DNA from: Phragmites australis
Taxonomy: Eukaryota; Streptophyta; Magnoliopsida; Poales; Poaceae
Length of the DNA: 64,000 bases
Direction: 5' to 3'
Assembly (NCBI RefSeq): GCF_958298935.1
Contig: NC_084943.1
Span: 19,833,001 to 19,897,000 of the forward strand
The number at the start of each line of letters is the position of its first letter. Position 1 is the first letter of the stretch. A program made the translations under genes and the position numbers. The notes under the pieces were generated by a model, which saw only the letters and a list, made by a program, of their open reading frames with translations, made no database searches and had not been told where the DNA came from. Of the stretch, positions 61,942 through 64,000 are shown piece by piece.

Positions 61942-62503
61942 TATTTAGCACCTCGTACTATTGCTTTAGGGGTTCTGATCATTGCTGACCACAGGAGTAC
62001 CTTGCATAGTTAAATGTTGGGAAAATTAAAGGAGAAAATGTTAGATCGATTCATTTTCAGTTAAAATATCTCAAACCCTAGGCCATAACACTCGTGAACA
62101 TCAATTCTAGTTTAAGTTACTAATTAGCTGTGTCAAGAACATAATACCAAACGTAAAGAAATTGGCACTTTGGAAAATTCTAATAGGATACTAACCTTTC
62201 CATTTCTCAACAGAGCAAGCGAAAGCAAATTTCCAATGACCTACATAAATCATAATCCAAATGTACTGCAAGTCAAAAACCGCTGTACTATATGATACAT
62301 GTGTCCAGGAAGAAAATAGACACACAATTTGTATTAAAAAAAATAGATAAGTGTGAAAAAAAATACTTGGATCTCTCCCGGTCTCTTGTACAAATGTACC
62401 TACGTGCTAGCAATAGTTGCCCAAAACTCTCCATTAAATATCCCTAAAGTTGGATTCTCAGGTAAATTATTGTATTTTGCATGACTGAGGGCAGCCGAGG
62501 TAA

Positions 62504-62767
62504 GACTATTCTTAACTAATTTTCCTTTATTTTATTCTATTTCTGATTACTTCTTCGTTCTCATTCCTTTTATTTTCTCTCATCTCTAACGGCTTCCATT
62601 CGAACGAATTCGTACAGAAAAATGAGAGAATCCTGTTCTGGAGGGAATGGCCTTAGAAATCCATTCGTGAAGGAAACATTGAAGAAAAACTGTTGAAATA
62701 CTGAAATAAAAAAAATTCCTTTGCTAAGAAATTCTAGGTCACAAAAAGAAATCCCTCGAACATAGTC
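62504..62767. mobile_element. Tourist-like MITE in UNC93 copy 2 exon 4, sibling of the one at 59,784
   Basis: Flanked by TAA at 62,501-62,503 and TAA at 62,768-62,770. The ends are GACTATTC and inverted GACTATGT. The interior aligns with the 59,784 element throughout (for example CTTCC-TTCGAA, GAGAATC, GAAGGGAATG / GGAGGGAATG, GAAGAAAAACTGTT). Confidence 0.8.
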
Positions 62768-62833
62768 TAAACGATACTTACCTTGCGGAGCCATATATAA
62801 GTATGTGAGCAGGAAGGACTCGTATGGAGACTG

Positions 62834-63126
62834 GGGCTATTTGGTAGAGCTCTGATTCTGCAGTGAGAGTGATTCTGCAGTGGAAGTATGGTGGGAGTGA
62901 TTCTGTTTGTAAAATCGTTTGGTATGCTAGTGGTGGAAGTGATTCCTGAGAGGATATTGTGTTGAAATCGAGGAGAATCAGTCGGGAATCAGATGTAAGC
63001 TAGTTTTTTCAGCTTCCACCTCCCTATACAAAACGGGAAGTGATTCCCGAGCGGAATCACTCCCCGACCAACTCGTTTGGCAGCGCTGGGAGTGATTCCG
63101 GAGCGGAATCAGCTCCAAACGGGACC
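62834..63126. mobile_element. MITE with TTTGG-type ends (about 293 bp)
   Basis: The left end is GGGCTATTTGGTAGAGCTCT and the inverted right end is GGTCCCGTTTGGAGCTGATT, both followed by a TGATTC-GC box. AGTGATTC is repeated many times inside. No target duplication was confirmed. Confidence 0.5.
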
Positions 63127-63127
63127 T

Positions 63128-64000
63128 AAATAGTTCATGCAGTCAGGGTTCAAAAAACCGTCGGTAACCGCTCAAAAATCGCGGTTACCGACCTTCCCGG
63201 TCCGGTCCGGTTTCAAAAACCGCTCGGTAACCGAAATTTGAATTCAAAAAATTCGAAAAAATAAACAAATTAAAAAAAATCAAAAAAAAAAATCTTTAAA
63301 AAAACTAGACATAATTATAAGAACTTCTGTGAAAAAATGTTTCAAAAAATAATGTCGTTTGCATCATATTCTATAGGGAGAAAGTTTGAAAAAAATGAAA
63401 AAAATTGAAGCGCGCGGCTCAATTATTAACTCACGTTAAGGAAAAGTGTAACATGCAAACACATATTTTTCTTGTATAAAACGTATTTTAAGAGAATCTT
63501 TAAAATTGATTTCACTTTATTTAGAGTTTTATTAAATTCTCTATGATTTTTACAAAGTTCACAAGCATAAAGTGAATATGTTAAGAAACATCACTGTAAT
63601 TAATTTTTTCATGTCTACTATTATTTTTTCTACGTAAATCATAATATAAATAAGCTAATGAAAGTGGTTTCACTAATTTTTAAGGTGTGATGGGTCAGTT
63701 ATGAATTAATCTAGTCGCAACACATTTACACAATCATGCATGTTACAATAACTAATTCATGAGTTCATATATTTTTAAAAGATATAGGATCATGTAAGAA
63801 GACTAACAAAATTAGTTTCATGATTTTTGGATTAGCAAAGAGTAAACTATGCATTTACCTTGGTTTAACAAATAAAATTTCTCACAGAAAATTTTGAACT
63901 TTTTTATGAGTATAAATACTTTTATCATGTAGATAATGTTACAAGGAAGCCAACAAAATTTGTTTCACTTGATTTGAAGCTCGGATGAATTAGTTATTGA
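63128..64000. other. AT-rich repeat to the window end
   Basis: 63,140-63,480 holds the second copy of the dispersed repeat seen at 56,635, here preceded by CGGTTACCG / CGGTAACCG boxes near 63,180-63,230. The remainder is AT-rich with no gene. Confidence 0.45.

Larger units (their letters stand above)
59480..62500 (-). pseudogene. UNC93-like gene, copy 2 (partial, interrupted)
   Basis: Exons equivalent to 4-10 of copy 1 are present in order: about 62,500-62,410 (LSHAKYNNLPENPTLGIFNG), 62,238-62,194 (VIGNLLSLALLRNGK), 61,145-60,909 (FVVFLGCMTVGIVLMCLLF and DRRMLLTVPLMTYSGLQHAF), 60,824-60,734, 60,616-60,505, about 60,430-60,355 and 60,210-59,700. Lesions: CAG to TAG at the end of exon 4, one extra A in the A9 run of exon 6, TGG changed to TAG at the exon 6/7 junction, about 50 bp missing from exon 9, and a MITE in exon 10. 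Exons 1-3 are absent. The 3' flank (59,480-59,780) matches that of copy 1, so the unit was copied as genomic DNA. Confidence 0.8.

Overview
The window looks like nuclear DNA from a grass, probably a panicoid. It has spliced genes with GT-AG introns, GC-rich first exons, and dense grass-type transposons: Tekay-like and related gypsy LTRs, a CACTA element, Mutator-like elements, Tourist and Stowaway MITEs, and LINE fragments. No RNA gene, CRISPR array or prokaryotic feature was seen. Everything here was read by eye. Exon calls rest on splice sites, unbroken frame and remembered family resemblance.

Layout. 1-1,948 is the 3' part of an EMC5 / membrane magnesium transporter gene (+). 2,792-12,075 is a complete nine-exon gene (+) for a zf-C3H1 protein with C-terminal HAT/TPR-like repeats, the ZFC3H1/Red1 type; a Mutator-like element with a 9-bp target duplication sits in its third intron. 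12,880-23,200 is a graveyard. It holds pieces of a cytosolic leucyl-tRNA synthetase gene (two 5' pieces and one probable 3' exon) broken up by a CACTA element with a hairpin array, a Myb/SANT-type element remnant, a long Tekay-like LTR, a chimeric patch of 3-beta-HSD-like and pyruvate-kinase-like coding fragments, and a copia-type LTR. 23,800-26,800 has an 11S-globulin pseudogene fragment, tandem repeats, an AT palindrome, a LINE fragment and an unrecognised decayed coding tract. 26,899-36,115 is one full-length gypsy element on the minus strand (LTRs about 2.28 kb, target duplication CAGAG), which keeps RNase H and integrase but shows no gag. 36,121-43,786 is gene-poor, with MITEs and a LINE 3' end. 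43,787-46,099 is a solo LTR with target duplication TATAT, ending about 85 bp beyond the stop codon of an intact five-exon GDSL esterase/lipase gene (46,185-49,528, minus). 50,590-62,500 is a cluster of three decaying UNC93-like transporter copies (minus). 62,800-64,000 is MITE and AT-rich repeat.

Only EMC5 (partial), the zf-C3H1 gene and the GDSL gene look functional. They belong to unrelated pathways: ER membrane-protein insertion, nuclear RNA surveillance and secreted lipid/ester hydrolysis. Nothing suggests a joint system. The main interest is how genes are being taken apart: LARS by insertion and deletion, UNC93 by tandem duplication followed by different point lesions in each copy, and small exon fragments joined into a chimera.
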